DNA from: Tridacna crocea
Lineage: Eukaryota > Mollusca > Bivalvia > Cardiida > Cardiidae
Direction: 5' to 3'
DNA length: 64,000 nucleotides
Assembly (NCBI GenBank): GCA_943736015.1
Contig: OX031064.1
Coordinates: 37,189,361-37,253,360, forward strand
Below, in pieces: positions 45,601-55,400 of the stretch; within the stretch, counting starts at the first letter, position 1; each line of letters opens with the position of its first letter. The notes below the pieces were generated by a model. The model saw only the letters and a list, made by a program, of their open reading frames with translations. It did not search any database and was not told the origin of the DNA. The position numbers were made by a program, and so were the translations under genes.

Positions 45601-48203
45601 CGCTGGAAATATCGTACATATTTTCATATCTGTATCGCAAGGAAAAACCAGACGTTTAAACATAAATAGAAAACATACATAGTGTTGTCGTATATCAAAA
45701 ATATCTGGGTCGGTTGTTAGATTTGATGATTGTCTCGCCAGGTACATGTACAATTGTCAATCCTCCCAAGCTCGTTAGATGATTTGATAATGGCCTATGA
45801 CAACACTATGTGCATATTCTCTATTTCATAACTCATAGTTTCTCACATAATTCATTGCCTTCTGTCTAAAGTCTAATGTAATGTTAGTAAGCATGCATTT
45901 GAAAAGCTTAATAATACTTTACCAACGGGCTTGGTAAATATCACCTTCAAAGCTAACGAATAGAATTCTTTTAATCACACGTTTCTGTTCAAAGAGTTAC
46001 AGCCATAATGGCTGTCATACTCGATTCCCTGTTTACTGCACTGATAAGGGTGTAACCCCAATGGTATTTATTTATCAACAGATTTGTCACTGGTGGTGTC
46101 CCCAGTTTAAGCGTTCACGGACAGACTCCAAACGGATTCCGCCATGAAATTGTCCAGGCGTGCCGTTTTGGAACTCTGATAACAGCTACCATGACGATAT
46201 GCTGAGGAACCAAAGGTTTGGTGGCTATTCCATGCTCTGCTGATCAAACTTAGGCCGACGTTCAATGCATTTGCGACATCAAGTTGCCTTGAGCTATCTA
46301 GAATCATTCCAATGCAAAAACCTAAGTCGTTTTTGGTTTAGGCGATGTCCTGTAGACACGTCATGGACGTATTTTGACTTTATATTGGTAACAAAACAAT
46401 CAGAATGTAAGCTGACAAATGAGGAGAAAGCGAGTTGTGATTATATCTACATGACAATGTAACGCGATACTTCAGGAGGCACGCAGTGCTGATGTTAGGA
46501 TATGCAAATATGCCAGCGACAACAATATGATCAATATTAAACAATATTTACTCACTGACAATCCCAAAATGAAATTTATCGCGGAAATACATATGATCCT
46601 TAGCAAATTCTCAGTAGTATAATGTATTCACCTTGCACCATCCTCGGATACCCCGGGGTCTCCGTATTTGCTACGCTACATCGACCCCTGGGACAATTTG
46701 TTGAATTTCCTTCGCTTTACCGCTGGCCGAATGCTGGCTTTTCATTGGTTCCATCATCATTTTGTGATGGGCGAGTGTACTGTACGCTATGACGTTTCGT
46801 ATCGATTTTCGGCGGCTCGCTTTACCGCTGGCCGAATGCTGGCTTTTCATTGGTTCTATCATCATTTTGTGATGGGCGAGTGGACTGTACGGTATGACGT
46901 TTCGTATCGATTTTCAGCGGCTGATTCAAAGTTTTATTAGTCAATTGTCCCAGGGTCGATGTAGCGTAGCAAATAGGGAGACCCTGGGGTATCCGAGGAT
47001 GACCTTGCACATAGTCTGGTGTCAAAAGGTGCGCAAAGGCTTACACTGCTATCATCTCCGGTATTCGCCATGCATGACGACCATTTGTCAGAGTTGGCCG
47101 AATGCATATGCAGATAAAACTGGTAACACAGACTGCTTTAACCCTTTCCTAAACAATCCCTGGTTTTTACGGGTCTGGAATAGTAGCTTTTTTAAAACAT
47201 TGTGCGAAAAGGAGAAAATGCTGGTAACCAGCATTTTCTCATTTTCCCACAATGTTTTCTACATTATCATAGACAGAAATCATCTTTTCAGCAAGAGTTG
47301 AATTGTTCTCTGCAAATGCTTTCAATTTGGTCTAGTCCAAAAAGTTGTCGTTTGGGAAAGGGTTAAAACGAAAAAGTAATTACCTGTGAATTTTCCCAAG
47401 ATCTCTCCAATGTGCTGTAGAAATAACACTTTTCTCCAAGTTTGTACAAACCAGTCGGGCATTCTGGGGTGAAAAAGAAATTGAATCATCAAAGAAGAAA
47501 AAGTACTGCAAGAGAAAAACTAGTAGCGGCGGTGAAATTTTATGAGTCTGAGAATTTAAGTTTTCAGGATTTTTTTTGTGTGTGTGTATATTTGTTTACA
47601 TGGTGTGTAAGAAAAAAGGTTTATTTCAAATCAGGTACGAGTGAATTCTAAATATTCTATAGAGTCTGATCTTGGGTCATATCTACTCCGTCCGACATTA
47701 GGTAAGATATCTGAACCCAGAACAGCCGTGAAATTTCACTAATAAAGCCTGGGTTACTTAATCAAAGTTTTCACAATTTCTAAATTCCCTTGATGGATGT
47801 ATTTGACTCTTGGAGAGTGCAAAATTTTCTCGGAAGCTATTATCAAGAGCAACTGGTTTGTGTCCTAAATAAATTGCTTCCGAATCAACATAAAATGAAT
47901 AGGTCAAAACCGAAACTCACCGTAGGAATAGTATAGCGAAAATCCTGCAGAAACTGTCACAATGGCGTCTGTTTGAACCGGATGTTTAGCATGAAAATAA
48001 CACGTCAAGCTTAATTCGTTATAACTGACCGATAAGCATTCTGGCGATTGTTCACACAAATTAATGCACCTGATAAAAAATCTTGAGGGAAAGATAGCAT
48101 AAAAGTCAGCAAGCGTCTTGTTTTTAACGGGCGTGTAATTCTTAAAATCAACGCAAAAGGTAGTAAAGATATTTGCGAGAATTAGCAACCCGTAGTCCTT
48201 CAT
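39631..48203 (-). CDS. Lectin gene 1: secreted apple/PAN-like plus C-type lectin protein (5 coding exons, 229 aa)
   Basis: Exons on the minus strand: 48203-47921, 47463-47384, 44916-44823, 43238-43023 and 39647-39631. Intron phases are 1, 0, 1, 1, all introns are GT-AG, and the total is 690 nt including the stop. Residues 1-17 are a signal peptide. Residues about 20-94 form a small domain with cysteines at 46, 50, 56 and 68, resembling an apple/PAN module. Residues 96-224 are a long-form C-type lectin-like domain: Cys 96/107, 124/222 and 197/214, WIGG at 160, QPN at 190-192, WND at 208-210 and FICEK at the end. In the family, the EPN/QPD position and WND bind Ca2+ and sugar. QPN is intermediate, so the ligand is uncertain. 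A secreted recognition or immune lectin is likely (inference). Introns hold a Tc1 element, MITEs and a Mutator-like MITE. The paralogue is at 52391-61913. Confidence 0.87.
39707..39800 (+). mobile_element. Left half of a MITE-A fused to another repeat
   Basis: Stops inside the core at GCTGGTAA and passes straight into the repeat that follows. Confidence 0.7.
39801..40225 (+). repeat. CTTGTTCACGG repeat, copy 1
   Basis: Shares about 400 bp with 44207-44705 (ACTTGGAAACTTGTTCACGG, TCACTAAAACGT, GGAAACTGGCTT, ACCAATCA...TCACGAGAAATTTCTC). Confidence 0.75.
40553..42069 (+). mobile_element. Tc1/mariner transposon, apparently complete
   Basis: 1517 bp between TA dinucleotides (40551-40552 and 42070-42071). 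Inverted ends are TACTATT(G/C)GAAA followed by AAGTTTAGCAAGTT, about 28 bp. It encodes one uninterrupted transposase. It lies in intron 4 of lectin gene 1, on the opposite strand. Confidence 0.9.
40842..41864 (+). CDS. Tc1-like transposase, DD34E, 340 aa
   Basis: Cut-and-paste transposase of the IS630-Tc1-mariner superfamily. Residues about 7-46 are a paired-like helix-turn-helix (LEQRQRAIGML...LRDVARHFNRHESTIGRL). A basic GRPR-type linker (residues 55-65) and a second helix-turn-helix (about 75-115) follow. The DDE domain begins near 145. Catalytic residues are all present: D154 (FTDESRF), D243 (QHDNARPH) and E278 (SPIEHLW), with 34 residues between the second and third. Length is normal for the family and I see no stop or frameshift. 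Start: the context ACCATGG is strong, and it lies about 290 nt inside the left TIR. Absence of decay suggests recent insertion; activity is not shown. Confidence 0.93.
   Translation: MGRRPGMTLEQRQRAIGMLQAGMSLRDVARHFNRHESTIGRLRNKFQVTGAVTDRPRSRRPRKTTPREDRYITTTSRRNRFLSSRKLTRLLRNATGTRVCDRTVRNRFRDARLRAYRPYVGIPLTLRHRQARRQWVHNHRQWTRRQWNDVLFTDESRFNVSFADGRVRVWRRRGERLDPNNVIQRDRYGGGSVMVWAGIYHDGKTDLVTVAGNLTSQRYCNEIIQPVVVPFMQQHNVGIFQHDNARPHTARHTQNVLRLNNMRVLPWPARSPDLSPIEHLWDQLGRQVRENHDVHSVRDLERALQYEWGRIPLRVIRKLVCSMRRRCMAVLAANGGHTRY
42072..42545. other. Intron 4 of lectin gene 1, no feature seen
   Basis: AT-rich spacer between the Tc1 element and the MITE pair. Confidence 0.4.
42548..42776 (-). mobile_element. 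MITE-A copy
   Basis: Left CTCTGTGCCACACGAC, right GTGTGGTAAAGAGTGA; core intact. Confidence 0.85.
42783..43011 (+). mobile_element. MITE-A full copy beside lectin exon 4
   Basis: TTAA at 42783-42786 and 43008-43011. Its end is 9 bp from the splice donor of exon 4. Head-to-head with the preceding copy. Confidence 0.92.
43023..43238 (-). CDS. Lectin gene 1, exon 4 (C-terminal half of lectin domain)
   Basis: 216 nt from acceptor TTATTCGTTCACAG to donor GAGAAAG/GTTGGT. Encodes HYWIGGYYN, GGWGPGQPN, WRWNDHINC and FICEK, the core of the sugar-binding half. Aligns without gaps to 54320-54535. Confidence 0.93.
43389..43432 (+). mobile_element. MITE-B remnant, 44 bp with both ends
   Basis: TTAA at 43389-43392, left end CCCTTTACTCCATAGATACT, then directly AAGGGTTAA: almost the entire interior is deleted while both termini survive. 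Confidence 0.75.
43433..44200. other. Intron 3 of lectin gene 1
   Basis: Part (about 43820-44160) aligns with intron 3 of the paralogue (54590-54900), e.g. TCCTAAAAAAGTTGCTATGA, showing that the whole gene and not only exons was duplicated. No coding signal. Confidence 0.6.
44207..44705 (+). repeat. CTTGTTCACGG repeat, copy 2, with 140-bp hairpin
   Basis: Starts with a near-perfect hairpin (GGTGGCAGGGGACTTGGAAA ... TTTCCAAGTCCCCTGCCACC, 44215-44340). The rest matches 39801-40225. Confidence 0.75.
44823..44916 (-). CDS. Lectin gene 1, exon 3
   Basis: 94 nt, acceptor CTATGACAG, donor CAAC/GTAAAT (weaker than its paralogue's). Encodes VYCNGIGGNLVKI... of the lectin domain, carrying Cys 124. 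The 115-residue plus-strand frame here is a shadow. Confidence 0.88.
45045..45600. repeat. P1 palindrome and body, diverged copy
   Basis: TATCATCGGTAATATTTTCACG and its complement, then the shared body (GCGAGAAATGTAAGGTA, CCGGAAAGCATGAAATA). Within intron 2 of lectin gene 1. Confidence 0.6.
45664..45829. repeat. Short foldback
   Basis: AAATAGAAAACATACATAGT...and complementary ACTATGTGCATATTCTCTATTT, with CATAGTGTTGTC in both arms. About 166 bp. Confidence 0.6.
45830..46629. other. Intron 2 of lectin gene 1, no feature seen
   Basis: No repeat or coding signal recognised. Confidence 0.4.
46639..47001. mobile_element. Mutator-like MITE, second family
   Basis: 363 bp with long inverted ends (CATCCTCGGATACCCC..., about 65 bp) and perfect 9-bp duplications ACCTTGCAC at 46630-46638 and 47002-47010. 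The interior is a tandem duplication of about 105 bp (GCTTTACCGCTGGCCGAATG at 46716 and 46820). Termini resemble those of the CATCTTCGC family. Confidence 0.88.
47138..47366 (+). mobile_element. MITE-A full copy beside lectin exon 2
   Basis: TTAA at 47138-47141 and 47363-47366; ends 17 bp from the exon 2 boundary. Confidence 0.9.
47384..47463 (-). CDS. Lectin gene 1, exon 2
   Basis: 80 nt, acceptor TTTCTTTTTCACCCCAG, donor TCACAG/GTAATT. Encodes CPTGLYKLGEKCYFYS and the SWENSQ helix start of the lectin domain. Confidence 0.92.
47921..48203 (-). CDS. Lectin gene 1, exon 1 (signal peptide and apple/PAN-like domain)
   Basis: 283 coding nt ending at donor TACG/GTGAGT. The ATG at 48203 is preferred over an in-frame one at 48260, because it matches the paralogue's start and gives a clean signal peptide (MKDYGLLILANIFTTF). 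Confidence 0.9.
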
Positions 48204-48289
48204 CGTTTCATAATGAAAGAAATATTTCCCAGTAAATAATAAATCTGTGAACTGGTTCAAGTGCTTCAGTAAACTGTAATACAGTTAAC

Positions 48290-48298
48290 TATAAATAC
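48290..48298 (-). promoter_or_regulatory. TATA-like box of lectin gene 1
   Basis: The minus strand reads TATTTATAG about 90 nt upstream of the start codon. Position is plausible for a core promoter with a short leader; unproven. Confidence 0.25.
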
Positions 48299-48534
48299 AC
48301 TATTATGTCTGATCGGTCTGTAAATACATGTAAAAGTAGGTCATTTTCATTTAGAGCTATTCCCCGTGTCAGATATTATAATGGCAGCACAATGAGGACA
48401 TTCGAGAAACGAAAACCATGTCGTGATCACGAGATGATAATTCGTGGCCACCACTAAATTATCTCTTGTCCACAAAATAATATGATTAGTGCTCTGTAAA
48501 ATGGGGTTTTATTGTAATTGCAGAAAAGTATGTA

Positions 48535-48592
48535 CCGAGATCAGCCTGCACAGTCCGCACAGGCTTATCTCGGACGATACTTCTTGCTTGTG
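48535..48592. repeat. GCGCAGGCTGATCCG-family hairpin
   Basis: ACCGAGATCAGCCTGCACAG and CGCACAGGCTTATCTCGGAC pair. Confidence 0.65.
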
Positions 48593-48606
48593 CCAATTTC
48601 TGCATG

Positions 48607-48834
48607 TTAAGCCTTTACCAAACAATCCCTGGCTTTTACGACCCTGAAAAAGAAGCCATCTGAAAACATTGTGGGAAAAGGAGAAAATGCTGGTAACCAG
48701 CATTTTCTCCTTTTCCCACAATGTTTTCTACCCTGCTAGAAACAAATTTCTATTTTTGAGTTACGTTTATTTTGTCGTCTGCATGTGCCTTCAATTTGGA
48801 CCAGTCTAAGTTTTGTCGTTTGGTAAAGAGTTAA
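48607..48834 (+). mobile_element. MITE-A full copy
   Basis: TTAA at 48607-48610 and 48831-48834; intact core. A separate arm fragment (CCAAACGACAAAATTTCAGA) follows at 48900-48953. Confidence 0.9.
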
Positions 48835-48956
48835 AAAGGAATTGTCTTCGGAATTATTCGGTCGATTGTGGGACATAATTATGGATTTTATGGATCCATT
48901 TACCAAACGACAAAATTTCAGACTCATCCAAGTTGAAATGCATTTGCAGACGAAAC

Positions 48957-50125
48957 TAGAAGGCCGTGAAGGGCCTCGATATGCTCTACTGGCAGAGTTT
49001 GCTTTTATGCTAGCATAAAATCAAGAATTCATGAAGCAAAAAGACAAACTAGATATTCAATCCCTTGATGAATCTTCAAAAGAATTGGATCAACACTGTG
49101 AACTTCATTGCCTAAACAAGAATTGGAAATTTTCCACTTTGAATGGCTACATTTCAAAAACTGATAGTCAGATTTTTTTAAAATCAATAGGGTTCAAGCT
49201 GTATATGATATAAAGCAACTGTGCAAGTTTCGTGAAAATCCAGCCAAAACTGCTGACCTAATCACGTAAACAAGAATTTGAAATTTTGAACATTAATTGG
49301 CTACTTTTCCGATATTGTTTACTGGTTTTTTTTCAAAATCAATAGGGTTGAAGCTACTGATAAGATAAACAAACTGTTTTCAAGACAATTTGACAAGAAA
49401 TGGAGACTTTATTGAAAGTTTTCACCTTGAAATGGCTACTCTTCCCATATTGTTTATTTGATTTTTTTTTTTTTTTTCAAAATCAATAGGGTTGAAGCTA
49501 TTGATGAGATAAACAAACTATGCAAGCCTCACAAAAATCTGATTACAAATGCACATTTTATTGCGTAAACAAGAATTTGAAATTTTCAACTTGAAATGGC
49601 TACTTTTCCCATATTGTTTATTGGATTTTTTTTTCAAAATCAATATGCTTGAAGCTATTGATGAGATAAACAAACTGTTCTGAAAATCTGAGAACAAATG
49701 ACGACTTTATCGCGTAAACAAAAATTGGAAATTTTCAACTTGAGATGGCTACTTTTCCCATACTGTTCGTTGGATTGTTTTCAAAATCAATAGGGTTGGA
49801 GCTACTGATGAGATAAACAAACTGTGCAAGTTTCATGAATATCTGAGAACAAATGAAGACTTAATTGCGTAAACAATAATTTGAAATTTTAACTTGAAAT
49901 GGCTACTTTTCCCATACAGTTTTTTGGATTTTTCTCAAAATCAATAGGGTTGAAGCTAATGATGAGATAAACAAACTGTGCAAGTTTCACAAAAATCCGA
50001 CAACAAATGCAGACTTTAACGCGCAAACAAGAAAAGACTAACGGACGGACAGACGGACGGACAGACAGACGGAAGGACGACTGAAACCCCTCCATGACAT
50101 AAGCTCTGCTGGCTTTCAGCCATAG
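48957..50125. repeat. Interspersed repeat with about six tandem 135-165-bp units
   Basis: Opens GAAGGCCGTGAAGGGCCTCG. Units recur from about 49144, 49299, 49434, 49596, 49747 and 49899, each with GGCTACTTTTCCCAT and AATCAATAGGGTTGAAGCTA. Ends with ACGG/ACAG repeats and CATGACATAAGCTCTGCTGG. Possibly related to the AGAGGGCC family. Confidence 0.75.
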
Positions 50126-51045
50126 AAAATATAAAAGCTATACAAAATATATCGTCGAAACATCTAAAATCGCGAAACATCGAAGTTGGCGACCATTTTG
50201 TTTCCAGAATAAGTCACATGGTACTTTATCGAAATCGAGGCTCGTGAAGTTATACCATTAGTTGACTTTGTTATCATCTGCAAAAATCGCGGAAAAACTA
50301 TGATTAAGTCGGCAAATCGGCTACAAGGAAAAGCTCATTTTCAGAAAAGGTAAGTTCATTAATGCAACTTAGACACCTTCACATGAAACCACAAGTTATC
50401 CCAAGACAGAACCACATTTGAAAATTATCATACTTCCACGACGTTTTGCTGTTAATGGGTGTCACGTCACCGTGTTAGTGGTGGAGATCAAGGGCGGTAT
50501 ATTTTCAAATTACTGGGTTTTTTTTTCCTGACGTACAGCGAATATACCTGCATGACAAGATGGCTGCCTTGAGTCGGCTATACAACTGATAGCTAAAACA
50601 TTTTTTTTTCTACCAGCAAAACACAACTGTTTGTCATTAGCTAATGCAGTCTAGCTGACAAATATTCGCTCGAACTTGTATACTCGCCAAAAAAATCATA
50701 GCCATTGACAAAGGTTTGTACATCCGTTTTCAAGATATAAGGTGCACGTTAGATCCAATGAACTACAGTATTAGCGGTGCACACCCTTTAAATATGTTAT
50801 AAAATACTACTGGCACATCGTCTTTGTCTTTAATAACGACGAAACGCCTAAGAATTCGTTAATTTTGTGATCCGGGAGCTTATCTCGAAAAGCTGCAGCC
50901 TTTCTTTGTCATGTGACACTGTTTGGAACGAGAAATTTTATTGGTTGATATGTACTAACAGTCGAGCATTCAACCAATGAAATTTCGTCTAGCTGCTCAC
51001 ACTTTTTTGTCACATGACACTGTTTGGAACGACCAATTTCATTTG
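50126..51045. other. No gene seen
   Basis: Contains an imperfect repeat of CATGTGACACTGTTTGGAAC (50911 and 51012). Otherwise unrecognised. Confidence 0.4.
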
Positions 51046-51049
51046 GTTT

Positions 51050-51625
51050 ATCTGCACAAAGAGAAAGGTCTGCGAAAATAACTCGTGCCTAACGGTACTC
51101 GTTATTTTTGCATAGCTTTCCCTTTTCCGGCAAATATTTAGAGGATATTTGTATTTTTCGGTGAAAGATCGAAATTTATTTCATCGAGTGGACACCATCG
51201 GTAATATTTTCACGAGTGGCGCAGCCACGAGTGGAAATATTACCGATGGTGTTCACGAGATGAAATAAATTTCGATCTTTCAACGAAAAATACAAATATT
51301 CTATTTATTTCATGCTTTTTACCCTTTCTGGGTGGAGCTTTATCAAAATTCAGTACAGTTCTTTTCCCTTATTCCCCGTGGCGTACCCCTCCCGCATAGC
51401 AACGTTACGTCAAGCGCGAGAAATGTAAGGTATATGACGTCATATTTCCCATCTGGTTGTTAGGCACGCGCAATTTACCTAGGCAACAAGAACGTGAAAA
51501 TCGGTATTTTCACTAGTGGTACCAGTGTAAGATCGAAAAATATTTTCACTGCTATTTCTCGATATTCTACCGGGAAGCATGAAATAATTCCCCATATAAA
51601 CCACAAGCTGATGAAATACACTCTA
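51050..51625. repeat. P2 half, P1 palindrome and body
   Basis: Closest relative of the 10-kb cluster: GTGAAAGATCGAAATTTATT...palindrome (about 51155-51290), then GTATATGACGTCATATTTCC and AGGCACGCGCAATTTACCTA. Ends ACCACAAGCTGATGAAATA. Confidence 0.7.
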
Positions 51626-51709
51626 TACCTGTACCCTCCGTTCGTCCGGTCAATAGTACATGAAATTTTTTCTGAGATTCATTGGATTTCGGCCCATTGA
51701 AAGAGGACT

Positions 51710-51800
51710 GGGTCCGTATTCGTCAACTTTTCTTAGGAACATTTCTTGCCTTATTCTCGAGTTCTAAATTTGAAGGTAAGATAATTTTTATTGGCTAAAA
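51710..51800. repeat. TCCGTATTCAC MITE, half copy
   Basis: GGGTCCGTATTCGTCAACTT to TTTTATTGGCTAAAAG, left half only. Confidence 0.55.
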
Positions 51801-52007
51801 GTAGAAAAAAAAAAGATATGAAAACGATATTATGCAGTACATGTATAATGTATTCATTTTTTTAAGAATAGTGCAACAACAATGATAATGACTTGCATGA
51901 GAGACATAAATTCTTTCTGCAGTATTGTTGAGCCTTTAGCCAAATGTAACTTGATGGTCGTATTCGTACAATAGATGTAACTTCAGAATGCAAGTCTTGT
52001 GCAGTCT

Positions 52008-52205
52008 GGGTCCGTATTCACCAACCATTCTTAAGAACATTCTTTGTCTTACTCTTCAAGATTATCTAACTGTGGAAGTAACAGAACTTTTGATTGGCTA
52101 AACCGAATGGTTTAGCTAATCAGAAGTTCTGTTACTTTCACATTGACAAAATTCTGACGAATAAGACCAAGAATGTTCTTAAGAATGGTTGGTGAATACG
52201 GACCC
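52008..52205. mobile_element. TCCGTATTCAC-ended MITE, copy 2
   Basis: 198 bp, ends GGGTCCGTATTCACCAACCA and its complement, centre GGCTAAACCGAATGGTTTAG. Flanks TGCAGTCT and TGCAGACC could be a decayed 8-bp duplication (hAT-like), but this is weak. Confidence 0.75.
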
Positions 52206-52390
52206 TGCAGACCTCGTATATACAACATCCGCAAAAGGAACTAAGACCATTTTTGTGCCAAGATGTTCAGAACACATTAGCTCCATAGAAGTTCTTTCCC
52301 TTGTGAAATATTAGGCAAAAAACCCTGCCGGATCTAGTCACTTTGAAATAAAATGTTTGATAAGACTCGGAACGTCTTCTGTCCACTGTT

Positions 52391-52407
52391 TTACTTGATG
52401 ACTATAT
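52391..52407 (-). CDS. Lectin gene 2, exon 5 (last coding)
   Basis: Acceptor CTTTCGTTTCAG, 17 nt completing Asp then IVIK and a TAA stop. Confidence 0.75.
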
Positions 52408-55400
52408 CTGAAACGAAAGACAAAATCAGGAACAAATTAATATTGTTTACGAATCATACAATACTTGAAGAGAAAAAAATGGGTCACCTAAATTCGTTAC
52501 AAAACTAAATGACAAAACTTTAAGCTCGTCCAAATTCAAAGGTGTTGCATACCATAAATATAGCTTGGCTCAAATAATGAAATTGTCTTTGAAACAGAAG
52601 AAAACATTGTGGGGAAAAGAGGGAATGCTGGAAACCAGCTTTTGCTCTTTTTTCCATAATGTTTTCAAGTCTTCCCCTATACGGTCGTAAAACTTAGAGT
52701 GGGGTGGTAAAGAATTAATTTCATCCTTAGAAGTTTTTCAAGATGGCGGGGTGGGGGAGGCAAACACCTGTTAAGCCTTGCATCACGCATTGGCCCTGTT
52801 GCAGCAGCGATCGATCTGTTTATGTGCGCATTGGATCGGAAATTGTTGTAACGTGTTATCGGTCTTGGTTAAGTCATAAGACCTGTTTGATGCAAACAAT
52901 AATTACATAGTCGTTGTTTTTAATGAAACACTGTCATTTGCAATCTTGATACAAGCTTTATGAAATTTAAAATGCGTCAGTCAATTAGAATATTTGGATG
53001 TAGAATATAAAAAAAAATCACCACAACTGATCTACGATGAATAATCTTAAGACGTTAAGATAATCAAATACTAGTATGTAGAGGATATTTGTGTTTTGTT
53101 TTCGATGAAAGATCGAAATGTATTTCATCGGGTAAACGTCATCAGTAATATTTTTAACAATCAAACCACGAGCGAAAATATTACTGATGAAGTTCACTCG
53201 ATGAGATAAATTTCTAACTTTCACCGAAAAAAAAAAAACAGATATTTTTTATTACATGCTGCTAGCCCATTTCTAGGGTTCTTACAGGTCTTTCTGGTAA
53301 GACCCAATTGCGTATCTCCTCCGCCTAAAAAAGCATTACAAAGCTACGTAAAGCGCGAAAAATGTAGGGTAAATTATATAGAGTTTATTTCATCAGCCTG
53401 TGGTTAATACGGGGAAATATTTGCCGAAAAAGGGAAAGGTATGCGAAAATAACGAGTGCCGTAAGGCACAAGTTATTTTCGCGGACCATTCCCTTTTGAG
53501 GCAAATATTGCCCCATATCAACCACAAGCTGATGAAACAAATCATATATTGTATTTCCTCTAATTATTTTGTTAACGAATGCCACTTTTAGAGCTAGTGA
53601 TCTCAAGTCAATAAACCAGATTTTCGGTAGGAGGGAATTATTCACTGTCAGACGGGGATATAATTCTTCCCAGCTTAAATTACATCATTTCTTTACCCAT
53701 GAAATTTCTATAACTAGACACATGAAATATAATATATATTTCTACCCGTTTGAGTGGAACGCACATTTTGCATGTACATTTCCCAACATGTAGGTAACTA
53801 TAGCACAGGAACTTCTGTTTTCGCCTTCAATTCAGAAGTTAGAAAATAGATGTTTTTTTCACTTGTCGTAACCATGAAATATTGGAAAATATTTCACCGT
53901 TATATCTTGATAAATGACCACAAAGCATGAAATAAGAATTAATATCATATTTCATGTGTCTATTTTTAGAAATTTTATGGGTAAAGAAATGACATAGTTT
54001 AAAGGGGGGTATTTCCCCGTCACAGTGAATAATTTCCTCTTACCGAAAATCTGGTTTACTGACTTGAGATCACTAGTTTTAAAAGTGGCATTCGTTGACA
54101 AAATAATCAGATGAAATATAATATATAATTTATTTTATCAGCTTGTGGTTGATATGGGGAAATGTTTGCTTCAAAAGGGAAAGGTCCGCGAAAATAACTT
54201 GTGCCTTACGGCACTCGTTATTTTCGCATACCTTTCCCTTTTTCGGCACATTTCCCTATGTTAACCACAAGCTAATGAAATAAACTTTATCTAAATGTCT
54301 AGAGATCCATCAAACTAACCTTTCTCACAGATAAAAGCCAATTCAGTCTCGCAGTCAATATGGTCGTTCCATTCCCAACTGTAGCTTCGAATAATATCTA
54401 CACACCCTGTATTTATATTAGGCTGACTCGGACCCCACCCTCCGCTGTATTCTATATTTGTATCGTCATACCATAGAAAGTTTGCTTGCGTCGCATTGTG
54501 GTAGGCGCCAATCCAGTAAAAGTCATAGCCGTTTTCTGTGACACGAATCAAAATTGTGACTGTGAGTAATTAAGGTAGGAGCATTCTAAAGGAAAACAGC
54601 CATTTCCACTCTAGTAGTATCCTAAAAAAGTTACTATGATTAAAAATGAGTATTATTGTACTACTTTGACCAGGCCACTGTTTTTCTGTTTTTCCTTCTT
54701 AGAATTATCATTTATAAATTTAGGGCCACTCTATTCTCATTACAAAACGAGACAATAATTACCTCCCTTTTCCGGAAAGTACAAAAATATCAACAAATAA
54801 TTTCAAGACGGACACCAAAGAAGTTTTTGGTCGGTTAGAGTTGTGCAAAAATATTGCATTAATATAAACCCCTGTTTATCAACTAATAACAAATTTCATT
54901 GCGTTTTGCACTAGGAGCGTTAGGATTGTAACACCTAAAAGGGATTCTGCTTTAGCTGCAGTATGTTTACTTTTGTAAAGACAAATACCAAAAGGAAGGA
55001 AGGGAAGGAGAGACAGAGAGAGAGAGAGGTGGAGATAAAGGGGAGGGAGAGAGAGAGGGGGGAGGGAGGGAGAGAGAGAGAGACTTACCTGGATATTTTT
55101 CCGCTGAAATCTCGACAAGAAATTCTTGTTCGTCGTCACTCTCTATTTTAGCAAGGTTGCCTCCAATACCATTACAATATACCTTTGATTGGGGAAAAAC
55201 GCAGAAAGAAGACAGTGTGAATTTGATTAGAAATATATTTGGCCTGCTACATGAACTGTAAGGATCACCATGTACGCTTCATTCACCATTTCTCTTTTTA
55301 TTATTTAAAGCAAATCAAAAGGAATGCCACCATATCACAATTGTGCATAAAATAATTGACCCATACTCTGTGAAAGAGGAATTCAGTGCATTTGCGAAAA

